DNA from: JBAXQQ01 sp037131695
GTDB lineage: Bacteria > Armatimonadota > Hebobacteria > CAIYQO01
NCBI GenBank assembly: GCA_964638715.1
Contig: CAZWZF010000029.1
Coordinates: 1-55,013, forward strand
DNA length: 55,013 nucleotides
Direction of reading: 5' to 3'
Positions 1 through 6,871 of the stretch are shown in pieces; the stretch's first letter is position 1, and the number at the start of each line of letters is the position of its first letter. Position numbers and translations under genes: made by a program. Below the pieces are notes generated by a model. The model worked only from the letters and a program-made list of their open reading frames with translations, was not told the DNA's origin and did not search any database.

Positions 1-2
1 TA

Positions 3-344
3 TACCTTATAGTCCGTAATAGTGGTGGTGAAGATATCGCAGTCATTAAACGTGTGCATTCAACCGTAGTAGGTTCGCATCGTTTATTGCTGAATAATGT
101 TGATATGTATCCTTACGGCACATCAGCAACAGATGCCGTAGTTGATGCTATCAATGGATGGATGAGTTATAAAATTACCGTTAGCGGTGATACCACGACT
201 CTTGAATTCGGGACCGGTATATGGACTGCGCCAACATTAACCACTAACTGGAACAACCCCGGTTACATTATCATAAATAGTGAAAACCAGGGTCATGGCG
301 GTGGTATTAAAGTTGATAACATGAAATTCGGTGTTTCTAAATAA
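3..344 (+). CDS. Pseudopilin-like protein, C-terminal part (5' end outside window)
   Basis: The reading frame is open from the first bases, so this is the 3' end of a gene that starts upstream; the GTG at 54 is internal. The visible 113 residues match the C-terminus of the next gene closely: HRLLLNNVDMYPYGTSATD here against HRLKLNNVDVYPYGTSATD there, followed by NWNNP and GGHGG-like motifs. The two are therefore tandem paralogues. The conserved part is a beta-rich tail resembling a LamG/concanavalin-like lectin fold. That fold is inferred from pattern, not from a match to a named family. The N-terminal prepilin segment is presumably upstream. The next gene starts 11 bp after the stop, so the two are probably co-transcribed. 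Confidence 0.75.
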   Translation, partial: YLIVRNSGGEDIAVIKRVHSTVVGSHRLLLNNVDMYPYGTSATDAVVDAINGWMSYKITVSGDTTTLEFGTGIWTAPTLTTNWNNPGYIIINSENQGHGGGIKVDNMKFGVSK

Positions 345-355
345 GGAGGGTAAAA

Positions 356-1492
356 ATGAACGCACTTATGAATAAAAAACGTGGTTTCACATTAATTGAA
401 CTGCTGGTCGTGATTGCCATTATTGCAATTTTGGCCGCCATACTATTTCCGGTATTTGCCCGTGCCCGCGAAAAAGCACGTCAGAGCACCTGTATTTCTA
501 ATCAGCGGCAAATATCCGCCAGTATTTTGATGTATACCCAGGACCATGAAGAAAATTTACCAGCATCAGCCACGATATGGAAAGACCTTGATATTGATCC
601 TGGTGTATTGGTTTGTCCAACCAAGGGTAAAAGTTACCCTAATGGGTATGGTTATCTCGCCAGCAATGACGGCATCTCATTAGGTGATATTTCTGATCCG
701 GCGGCGACATATCTGACTGCCGATACCACTAATACTACGAAAAATTTATTGATTATTGATGCAGATATCGACAAACGCCATTCCGGCATGGTGGTTTGTT
801 CTTATGGTGATGGTCATGTCAGTGTTGATAAATTAACAAAATCATTGTCTACTACAGCTATTGACCTTATGGATTCTTCTATCATGCCGCCATCTGGTAC
901 TGCATTTCCCAGTTCAGATTTAGTATGGACACGTTCGCCTTTAACAGATTCATCATGGGATTACTTAACATGGACTGGCACTAATACTATCGGGAATTGT
1001 CCTACTAATGGTCAACCTAAACCATGCATATCATTAAACAGTACTTCAGCAGGCTTAACACTAACACGACAATTAGACACTTACAGCAATCTTACACAAT
1101 GGAGCTGCTCAGGATATCTTTATACTAATCCTGGTGGCAACCGTACTCAGAATATTTCTATTCAAAATGCTTCAAGTACCAATATCGTCTTATTAAGTCG
1201 TGAAATGGTAACCACTCCTGGTACACATCGTCTTAAATTGAATAATGTTGATGTATACCCCTACGGGACATCAGCAACTGATATGGTTGTTGATGGTTTT
1301 TGCACAAGATGGCAGCCATTCAAGTTTACTGTCAGTGCCAGCGGAACTATACTTGAATATGGCACGCGGGTATGGACAATGCCAAACATGACAACTGCAT
1401 GGAATAATCCTGCCAAATTTGTAATAAGCAATACTGGTGGACACGGTGGAAACATGTATGTGGATGGTTTGAAGTTTGGGATTGTAAAATAA
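356..1492 (+). CDS. Type IV pseudopilin, H-X9-DG type, with beta-rich C-terminal domain
   Basis: This is a 378-residue prepilin. The class III signal is short: KKRG (residues 7-10), cleavage before F11, and Glu15 as the mature Glu5. A long hydrophobic helix to about residue 34 leads into FPVFARAREKARQ, the signature of Armatimonadota pseudopilins. H142 followed by nine residues and D152-G153 gives the H-X9-DG processing-associated motif (DUF1559-like group). Residues about 175-378 form an extra beta-rich domain shared with the upstream paralogue; it could bind glycans, but that is inference. The start ATG follows a strong AGGAGG site. Such proteins are processed by a prepilin peptidase and assembled by a PilB/PilC machine; a PilC homologue lies at 46930-48147, although this gene is not linked to it. 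Confidence 0.88.
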   Translation: MNALMNKKRGFTLIELLVVIAIIAILAAILFPVFARAREKARQSTCISNQRQISASILMYTQDHEENLPASATIWKDLDIDPGVLVCPTKGKSYPNGYGYLASNDGISLGDISDPAATYLTADTTNTTKNLLIIDADIDKRHSGMVVCSYGDGHVSVDKLTKSLSTTAIDLMDSSIMPPSGTAFPSSDLVWTRSPLTDSSWDYLTWTGTNTIGNCPTNGQPKPCISLNSTSAGLTLTRQLDTYSNLTQWSCSGYLYTNPGGNRTQNISIQNASSTNIVLLSREMVTTPGTHRLKLNNVDVYPYGTSATDMVVDGFCTRWQPFKFTVSASGTILEYGTRVWTMPNMTTAWNNPAKFVISNTGGHGGNMYVDGLKFGIVK

Positions 1493-1504
1493 ACATCAAT
1501 AATA

Positions 1505-1535
1505 AACCGCAGGTTAGAAGCCTGCGGTTTTTTTA
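1505..1535 (+). terminator. Rho-independent terminator after pseudopilin genes
   Basis: A 9-bp perfect stem (AACCGCAGG / CCTGCGGTT) with a 7-nt loop is followed by a run of T, 12 bp after the pseudopilin stop. Confidence 0.9.
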
Positions 1536-1613
1536 TTGCTGAGTTTCGCAAAAATTGATTATTGGATGTTTTCATCTGGTAATAATTATCTGTTTTTGTT
1601 GTATACAGAAAAT

Positions 1614-1833
1614 AATTCCATAGCCCACAGCGTTGCCCTCACCCTTATACACATTTTATCAATTTATCTTCGCCTAAACGGATGGGGTTCTGATTACTTT
1701 ATGACAATGAAATTCTATTAACATGCCACCCCTAAAGTTAGATTGTAGTTAAATAATGGATATTTCTTAAAATCTAAATTTCCATTCCAGAAATGTGTAT
1801 AAGGGTGAGGGCGTTGCCGTGGGCTATGGAATT
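1614..1833. mobile_element. MITE-like 220-bp element with ~43-bp terminal inverted repeats
   Basis: The left arm (1614-1657) and the reverse complement of the right arm (1791-1833) share AATTCCATAGCCCAC and CCCTCACCCTTATACACATT, separated by a short block that differs (AGCGTTG against GGCAACG). The interior of about 130 bp has no convincing gene. A third arm copy lies at 54935-54979, so the sequence is dispersed. Structure and size suggest a non-autonomous miniature element. No transposase is present and I could not define a target-site duplication with confidence. Confidence 0.7.
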
Positions 1834-1899
1834 AAAAGGTAAAGGAATTAACGAAAAGATAGTACCCCGGCAAGCCTGATGAAATCAAGTTAAAATAAG

Positions 1900-1932
1900 A
1901 AAAAAACTCCCTTCCCTGGCAAGGAGGGGAGT
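1900..1932 (-). terminator. Terminator of the cyclophilin gene
   Basis: Read on the minus strand, AACTCCCCTCC, a short loop and GGGAAGGGAGTT form a hairpin followed by a T-run. It lies about 40 bp beyond the stop of the minus-strand cyclophilin gene. Confidence 0.8.
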
Positions 1933-1972
1933 TGGTGGTTTTGATTTATAAACAAACTAAACTTGTTTCTTC

Positions 1973-2665
1973 TTACTTATAAATCTCAATATTCTTAATC
2001 TTGTCGCCTACAACAATTTTGTCGGCCGCATCAAGATTCTTGGTTACTTTGCCGAAAACAGCGTAATTGTCATCTAATTGGTTAACAGCATTGATGCAGA
2101 TATAGAACTGGCTGCTGGCGCTGTCGCGATCTTGTGATCTTGCCATTGCCAGGGCACCTTTCCAATGGCGCAGTTTGGGTGAAATTTCAAGCGGTATGGT
2201 TTCTTTTGATCCGCCGCTGCCATTTCCGTTGGGGTCGCCGCCTTGAATCAATCTGAATGCGGGGTCGGTTTCTACGCGGTGAAAATTCAGGCCTTTGTAG
2301 AAATTGCTGCGCGCTAATTTAACGAAGTTGGCTACTGTCTTCGGTGCGTCTTTGCCGTATAACTCGACAATCATGGTTCCCTTGTCAGTGATGATGCGGG
2401 CATGGTTTGTTACTACCAGCGGTTTGGTGTCTGTCTTTACAGGTGCTGCCGGTGGCGGAGTTGGCGTTGCTGGTGTCGTCTGGGTTGGCGGTGGTACAGT
2501 TTTATCTGCTGATTTGTCTATCTCACCTGCTGGTTTTTGTCCCGCCGGCATCATGGGTGTGCTGGGGGGCGGCAGTGTGGATTCACTTTCGAACAACTTG
2601 CAACCTGACATGGTGATCATGAATATAACCACTAAAGCTGACAATAAAAGTTTTGTTTTAAACAT
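1973..2665 (-). CDS. Cyclophilin-type peptidylprolyl isomerase, lipoprotein
   Basis: This 230-residue protein has a lipoprotein signal with lipobox MSGC (Cys22), then a low-complexity Pro/Thr-rich linker to about residue 80. The cyclophilin domain follows with the family motifs FHRV, QGGDPNGNGSGG, ALAMAR and SSQFYI, and a C-terminal YAVFGKV segment. These cover the catalytic Arg (FHRV) and the Gln/Phe of the active site. It should assist folding of exported proteins as a membrane-anchored isomerase on the periplasmic side. The start is preceded by TAGGAGG. It is divergent from the SUMF1-domain gene at 2746, with 80 bp between them holding both promoters. Confidence 0.93.
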   Translation of the reverse strand: MFKTKLLLSALVVIFMITMSGCKLFESESTLPPPSTPMMPAGQKPAGEIDKSADKTVPPPTQTTPATPTPPPAAPVKTDTKPLVVTNHARIITDKGTMIVELYGKDAPKTVANFVKLARSNFYKGLNFHRVETDPAFRLIQGGDPNGNGSGGSKETIPLEISPKLRHWKGALAMARSQDRDSASSQFYICINAVNQLDDNYAVFGKVTKNLDAADKIVVGDKIKNIEIYK

Positions 2666-2745
2666 TATGGAATTTTGCCTCCTAATTGTGTAAAATAGTT
2701 ATACCATATTCACGGAAGTTTCGGAAGTAGGTAACGGCGATAAAA

Positions 2746-3549
2746 ATGAAAACATTGAAATTTATCATATATTTTTCGGTAATTTTGCTGGCAATATCAG
2801 TATATTTTATGCCTGTTGTTTTGCGTGCCGGTCAGGAATCGTTAATCAGCCCAAAAGATTATGCCGAGATGGTTCCTGTCTCAGCCGGTGATTTTTTCAT
2901 GGGTAGTCCATATAACCGCGGTGATGCCGATGAACAGCCGCAGCGCAAGGTTTACTTGGATAAATTTTTCATATACAAATATGAAGTAACTGTTAAGCAA
3001 TATAAAATTTTTTGTAAAGAAACCGATTATAAAATGCCGCCGGAACCGTCATGGGGATGGATAGATACCCACCCGATAGTTAATGTCAGCCGATATGACG
3101 CGGAAGCCTATTGCAAATGGGCAAGGGTATCGCTGCCGACAGAAGCACAGTGGGAAAAAGCAGCTCGCGGCACAGAAGGACGAGTATTCCCCTGGGGACA
3201 AAAATGGGATGCGGCGAAGATGGTGAATAAAAGCAATAGTAATGGCAAAACCTGGCCGGTTGGTTCTTATCCGGAAAGCAGCAGTCCATACGGCGTAATG
3301 GATATGGCCGGTAACGCCTGGGAATGGGTGGCGGATGGTTATGATGAGAATTTTTATACCCGGGGTGCAAATACCAATCCATATAACCCGCCGGTGCCAA
3401 ATGGCAAAGGTATAATTCGCGGCGGCAGTTGGAATAACTCTGATATGGCACAGTTTCGCGTTGCAAACAGATGCTGGTTTTACCCGGACAAAGGCTACAG
3501 CATAAACGGTTTCCGATGTGTGTATAATGTAATGAAAGGTAAACAGTAA
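2746..3549 (+). CDS. Exported SUMF1/FGE-sulfatase-domain protein
   Basis: This 267-residue protein has an N-terminal hydrophobic signal (about residues 5-28) and then a complete SUMF1-type domain: FFMGSP, DEQPQRKVYLDKFFIYKYEVT, LPTEAQWEKAARG, FPWG, SPYGVMDMAGNAWEWVAD, IIRGGSW and GFRC. Formylglycine-generating enzymes need a Cys pair just before the terminal GFRC. Here the first of these positions is not Cys (SDMAQFRVANR), and no sulfatase gene is in the window. A role other than sulfatase activation is therefore likely, as for many bacterial SUMF1-fold proteins. Its neighbour is the divergent cyclophilin. Confidence 0.88.
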   Translation: MKTLKFIIYFSVILLAISVYFMPVVLRAGQESLISPKDYAEMVPVSAGDFFMGSPYNRGDADEQPQRKVYLDKFFIYKYEVTVKQYKIFCKETDYKMPPEPSWGWIDTHPIVNVSRYDAEAYCKWARVSLPTEAQWEKAARGTEGRVFPWGQKWDAAKMVNKSNSNGKTWPVGSYPESSSPYGVMDMAGNAWEWVADGYDENFYTRGANTNPYNPPVPNGKGIIRGGSWNNSDMAQFRVANRCWFYPDKGYSINGFRCVYNVMKGKQ

Positions 3550-3567
3550 TAGAATTTTTTGTTTTTT

Positions 3568-3824
3568 GACATGATTAACATGATTTATTGGCTTCGCCAT
3601 TAGATAAAATTATAATATTAATATGCAGGTTTCACCAGTAACCTAACGTTATTCACCGCAAAAGAACTCAAGGAACGCAAAGAGTAAATGAATAAAATCT
3701 TCTTTTGTTTTCTTTGCGTTCCTTCGTGGTGAGTTTAAAATAACTTGTTTTTTTATTTTCAACAAATTATTTTGATAAATAGCGAAGCTGATAAATCCTG
3801 TTAATCATGTTAATCCTGTCTAAA
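3568..3824. repeat. Composite intergenic repeat: 9-nt-unit element nested in another
   Basis: The outer element runs from ACATGATTAACATGATT with GGCTTCGCCAT (3568-3603) to AGCGAAGCTG and ATCCTGTTAATCATGTTAATCCTG (3781-3820, written in parts), which is the inverted counterpart. Between its halves sits a second palindromic element (about 3653-3735). That one is made of 9-nt-spaced CGCAAAG/AAGGAACG units and their inverse (CTTTGCGTTCCTTCGTGG). No gene is visible in this gap before the tRNA. Confidence 0.7.
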
Positions 3825-3889
3825 ATTACCTGGTTAATAGTTATATCGTGGTTAAAAAAATAAAAAACACTACAATACCCCTTAAACCC

Positions 3890-3918
3890 TTGACATAACA
3901 TGGGTAAAAATGATAAAA
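3890..3918 (+). promoter_or_regulatory. Candidate promoter of tRNA-Leu
   Basis: TTGACA at 3890-3895 has an A/T-rich -10-like GATAAA at about 3912-3917, some 15 bp before the tRNA. The -35 is perfect; the -10 is weak. Confidence 0.5.
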
Positions 3919-3931
3919 AATAGTCGCACTT

Positions 3932-4017
3932 GCCGAAGTGGCGAAATGGCAGACGCGCATGGTTCAGGTCCATGTGGGGGCAACCCCGTGAAGGTTCAAC
4001 TCCTTTCTTCGGCACCA
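3932..4017 (+). tRNA. tRNA-Leu (anticodon CAG)
   Basis: Acceptor arms GCCGAAG / CTTCGGC with encoded CCA. The anticodon stem CATGG/CCATG has loop TTCAGGT, giving CAG. The long variable arm GGGGGCAACCCC is typical of class II Leu tRNA, and the T arm AAGG-TTCAACT-CCTT is intact. Length is 86 nt including CCA. Confidence 0.96.
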
Positions 4018-4024
4018 TCTGCAA

Positions 4025-4066
4025 ATTCAAAAGCTGTTCTTTATTGAACGGCTTTTTGTTTTTGGT
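4025..4066 (+). terminator. tRNA-Leu terminator, left copy of a 42-bp direct repeat
   Basis: AAAGCTGTTC, a short loop and GAACGGCTTT followed by TTGTTTTT form a terminator hairpin directly after the tRNA. The 42-bp block recurs at 4839-4880 with one mismatch, bracketing the MntA/HepT pair. Confidence 0.85.
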
Positions 4067-4094
4067 AGATTTTTAAAGAAATGAAATAGATAAA

Positions 4095-4147
4095 TTGACA
4101 AATTAAAACCTAAACGATAACATAGTACTATATTAATTTAGTAAATT
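4095..4147 (+). promoter_or_regulatory. Promoter of mntA-hepT with palindromic candidate operator
   Basis: TTGACA (4095-4100), 17 bp, TAACAT (4118-4123). Immediately downstream are two palindromes, TAGTACTA (4123-4130) and AATTTA-G-TAAATT (4135-4147). Toxin-antitoxin operons of this type can be autoregulated, so an operator role is plausible but unproven. Confidence 0.55.
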
Positions 4148-4184
4148 AAACTATTTCTTTATCATTGGTAATAGAGGTTTAATA

Positions 4185-4487
4185 ATGGTGCAAATAGATT
4201 TTTCCAAAGAACAGGTAGCATCTTTTTGCAGAGAAATGCATATCAGGCGATTGGCAGTTTTTGGTTCAGCATTGCGGCCGGATTTTCGACCTGATAGTGA
4301 CATTGATCTGCTGGTAGAATTTGAACCAGGACAAGTACCTGGCCTTTTTGGAATTTCGCGCATGGAACGTGAATTATCTATACTTTTTGGAGGACGCAAG
4401 ATAGACCTGAGGACACCAGAAGATTTAAGCAAATATTTTCGCCAACAGGTAATGGAAGAGGCAGAGGTTCAATATGCAAAAGGATGA
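4185..4487 (+). CDS. mntA: MntA-type minimal nucleotidyltransferase antitoxin
   Basis: This 100-residue protein belongs to the minimal nucleotidyltransferase family. It has the FGS motif (residues 23-25: VFGSALRPDF) followed by PDSDIDLLVEF with the metal-binding Asp pair, and then GRKIDLRTPEDL with the third acidic position. In characterised MntA-HepT systems this enzyme adds AMP to a Tyr of HepT and so neutralises the HepT RNase. The stop codon overlaps the original start of the downstream hepT frame (ATG at 4474), the usual coupled arrangement. A candidate promoter lies at 4095-4123. The pair sits between the two copies of a direct repeat next to tRNA-Leu, which suggests acquisition as a unit. 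Confidence 0.9.
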   Translation: MVQIDFSKEQVASFCREMHIRRLAVFGSALRPDFRPDSDIDLLVEFEPGQVPGLFGISRMERELSILFGGRKIDLRTPEDLSKYFRQQVMEEAEVQYAKG

Positions 4488-4803
4488 TGGTATAAGATTA
4501 TGACACATGTTGGATGCTGCACATGAAGCTGTAGATTTCGCAAAAGACCGTTCCCGGGTAGAATTGAATGAGAATCGAATGTTAGTGTTGTCTTTGATAA
4601 AAGATATTGAAATAATTGGTGAAGCAGCACATCAGGTTTCTGATGTTACTCGGGATAAACTGCAAAATATTCCTTGGGATGATATGATTGGTATGCGCCA
4701 TCGACTTGTTCATGCCTACTTTGAAATAAATCTGGATATACTCTGGCGAACCGTACAGGATGACCTTCCACCATTGATATTGGAATTGGAAACGATTGTG
4801 TAA
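4474..4803 (+). pseudogene. hepT: HepT-family RNase toxin with in-frame TGA near the N-terminus
   Basis: Reading from ATG 4474, which overlaps the mntA stop, gives MQKDDGIRL, then a TGA at 4501-4503, then HMLDAAHEAVDFAKDRSR. The family usually reads MxxDDxxRLRHMLDAA, so the stop replaces the codon for the conserved Arg (CGA to TGA would do it). The rest is intact. It includes the RX4HXY catalytic motif in GMRHRLVHAYF, with the Tyr that MntA modifies, and EIIGEAA and IPWxDMIGMR. Translation could restart at ATG 4507, giving 98 residues, but there is no good ribosome site at the right distance. It may be a dead toxin, a weakly expressed short toxin, or a sequencing error. Confidence 0.8.
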
Positions 4804-4838
4804 TGTAAAAATATACGAATTTTTATTACAATAATAAT

Positions 4839-4880
4839 ATTCAAAAGCTGTTCTTAATTGAACGGCTTTTTGTTTTTGGT
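4839..4880 (+). repeat. Right copy of the 42-bp direct repeat (terminator hairpin)
   Basis: Identical to 4025-4066 except for one base in the loop (TTAATTG for TTTATTG). It again forms the AAAGCTGTTC/GAACGGCTTT hairpin with a T-rich tail and serves as terminator for the toxin-antitoxin pair. Confidence 0.9.
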
Positions 4881-4894
4881 GTTGGTTGAACTAA

Positions 4895-4930
4895 TCTGAC
4901 GGATATGTCGGATCGGTCGGATCAGTCTGA
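4895..4930. repeat. Four 9-nt tandem units (TCNGTCGGA consensus)
   Basis: TCTGACGGA, TATGTCGGA, TCGGTCGGA and TCAGTCTGA lie head to tail in the gap before endonuclease IV. This is the same 9-nt periodicity as other intergenic repeats in the window. Confidence 0.75.
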
Positions 4931-5036
4931 TAAGTTTTATTTTGGCAGATATGTATAATTATTTCTCTATAATCTGTGTCACTACACGCTTTTTCTGATA
5001 AAATTATTTCATTAATTCTTGAATTGGAGCATTGTT

Positions 5037-5876
5037 ATGTTAATAGGAGCACACCTTTCTGTTTCACCGGATTTCGCAGGTATGTGCGCTACAGCGGCGC
5101 GTATTAAGGCTAACAGTATCCAGATATTCACCAGCAGTCCGCAGATGTGGCGGGGGAAGAAATATAAAACGGAAGATGGCGAGAAACTGCAAAGTGCCAT
5201 GCGCGAGAATGATATCAAGTTTATTGTCAGTCATGACGCGTATTTGATAAATCTGGCGTCACAGGATGCTGAGATACTGGGGAAATCGCGGCAGGCGATT
5301 AATGAAGAGGTGATTCGCTGTGGTGCATTGTCGATTCCATACCTGGTTATGCACCAGGGGGCACACAAAGGCGGAACACTGGAAGACGGACAGCGGACAT
5401 TTGCAGAGAGTTTGAATGAAATTATTCCGCTGGCATTCGACAATGGGGTCACCATTCTGCTGGAATGTACTGCCGGGCAGGGAACTTACCTGGGCGGCGA
5501 GTTCGAGCAGTTTGTCACATTGTTTGATATGATACCGGAACAAGAAAAACTGGGTGTTTGCATCGATACTTGCCACATCTTCGTCGCCGGTTATGATATC
5601 CGCACCAAAGACGGGTATGAAGCGGTGATGGCTAATTTTGATAAGACAGCTGGTTTGAGCAAGCTGAAGCTGATTCACATGAATGATACCGAAAAACTCC
5701 TGGCAAGCCACAGCGACCGCCATGCTGATATTGGCAAGGGTGAATTGGGCACTGACCCATTCAAGTGGATAATCAATGACCCGCGGTTGATAGATGTGCC
5801 AAAGGTGCTGGAAACTCCTGGTGATGTGGTTGATTACGAGCGCAACCTGAATATATTATGGAGCCTGGTGGAATGA
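5037..5876 (+). CDS. nfo: Endonuclease IV (AP endonuclease)
   Basis: A 279-residue TIM-barrel AP endonuclease of normal length for Nfo. It starts LIGAHLSVS and carries SIQIFTSSPQMW, HQGAHKGG (family PGxHxG region), LLECTAGQG, CIDTCHIFVAGYD, HMNDTEKLLAS and SDRHADIGKGELG. These supply the His/Asp/Glu ligands of the trinuclear zinc site. It cuts the backbone 5' to abasic sites in base-excision repair, in the cytoplasm. ATG 5037 is preferred to the upstream TTG at 5019 because GGAG lies 8-9 bp before it and the protein then begins at the conserved strand. Its TGA overlaps the next gene's ATG by 4 bp, implying translational coupling. Confidence 0.95.
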   Translation: MLIGAHLSVSPDFAGMCATAARIKANSIQIFTSSPQMWRGKKYKTEDGEKLQSAMRENDIKFIVSHDAYLINLASQDAEILGKSRQAINEEVIRCGALSIPYLVMHQGAHKGGTLEDGQRTFAESLNEIIPLAFDNGVTILLECTAGQGTYLGGEFEQFVTLFDMIPEQEKLGVCIDTCHIFVAGYDIRTKDGYEAVMANFDKTAGLSKLKLIHMNDTEKLLASHSDRHADIGKGELGTDPFKWIINDPRLIDVPKVLETPGDVVDYERNLNILWSLVE

Positions 5877-6871
5877 AACATTTACAGGTGGGGATAATCG
5901 GCTGCGGATTCATTGCAAACGTTCACGCGGAAGGATGGATGGCGCGCGAAGACGCGTCGGTGACAGCAATTTACCACCCGGTTACCGGTCGTGGTGAAAA
6001 GCTGGCGGTATTGACCGGCGCGAAACAATACCATGATTTGCACCAGTTTTTTGCCAGCGGATTGGACGTGGTTTCCATTTGTACCCCGATAGATACCCAC
6101 CATTATTTCACTGTCATGGCGGCGCGGCATGGCGTGCATATTTTATGTGAAAAGGCTATCGCGCTTACCATTGAAGATGCCGACGAGATGATTGGCATTG
6201 CGCGCGAGAATAACGTACAGTTGGCAATTGCACTGCAATACCGTAATGCCAGCCACAACCGCGAATTGCGCAAATTATATGACAAACACGAGTTTGGATC
6301 CCCAATATTCGCTAAATACACCGATATCCGCGAAGTTCGTCCCCGGGTAGCAATGCACAGAATCAGCCAGAATGGCGGTCCGGTGATAGATATGGCAGGA
6401 CATTTCATAGATGTTATGCGGTACATAACCGGCGAGGAAGCTGTGTCGGTATATGCCGTCGGTACTATTTTTGGCGCGGATAAAGAGACATTGGCAGGTA
6501 TTACCGATCTGGCGGTGGATGCTGCCGAAATTATTGTGAATATGAACGGAGGAAGTACGCTGAACATGCATCTGAATTGGGGAATGCCGGTAGGTTTTCA
6601 GCCAATACAGGATGAGTTGTTCATTGGCCCGAATATGGCGGCGCGGTACAGCAACAAGAAGTTCACCATTTCTCGCTGCAGCGGTATTGAAGAATTTGAT
6701 TTTACAACTGACGACCCGCGCGGAGTATCTGCCCGAATAAACGACATCGCCGAGTCAATACAAACCGGCAGCGCTTTGGAAGTAAGCGGTGAAAATGGTC
6801 GCGCCGCCTTGCTGGTGAGCCTGGCGGCGCTGGAGTCAATCAAAACGGGTCAGGTTATTTGTCTGCGGTAA
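5873..6871 (+). CDS. Gfo/Idh/MocA-family NAD(P)-dependent dehydrogenase
   Basis: This 332-residue oxidoreductase has an N-terminal Rossmann fold (GIIGCGFIANVHAEGW) and the family's CTPIDTHHYF segment. The usual EKP motif is EKA here (CEKAIALT), which removes the common Pro. The C-terminal half has GGPVIDMAGHFIDVMRYITG with the typical His-containing catalytic helix. Such enzymes oxidise sugars, inositols or sugar acids; the substrate cannot be read from the sequence. The start at 5873 overlaps the nfo stop (ATGA) and follows GGTGGA. Its 3' end overlaps the convergent htrA gene by 17 bp. Confidence 0.88.
   Translation: MKHLQVGIIGCGFIANVHAEGWMAREDASVTAIYHPVTGRGEKLAVLTGAKQYHDLHQFFASGLDVVSICTPIDTHHYFTVMAARHGVHILCEKAIALTIEDADEMIGIARENNVQLAIALQYRNASHNRELRKLYDKHEFGSPIFAKYTDIREVRPRVAMHRISQNGGPVIDMAGHFIDVMRYITGEEAVSVYAVGTIFGADKETLAGITDLAVDAAEIIVNMNGGSTLNMHLNWGMPVGFQPIQDELFIGPNMAARYSNKKFTISRCSGIEEFDFTTDDPRGVSARINDIAESIQTGSALEVSGENGRAALLVSLAALESIKTGQVICLR

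Noticed and set aside
1536..1721. 61-codon open frame on the plus strand
   Set aside because: It lies over the left arm and interior of the MITE-like element, has no ribosome site and no recognisable protein pattern.
3767..4030. Open frame of 87 codons on the minus strand
   Set aside because: It is the antisense of tRNA-Leu plus repeat sequence; the KGVEPSRGCPHMDLNHARLP stretch is the well-known spurious translation of a reversed tRNA-Leu.
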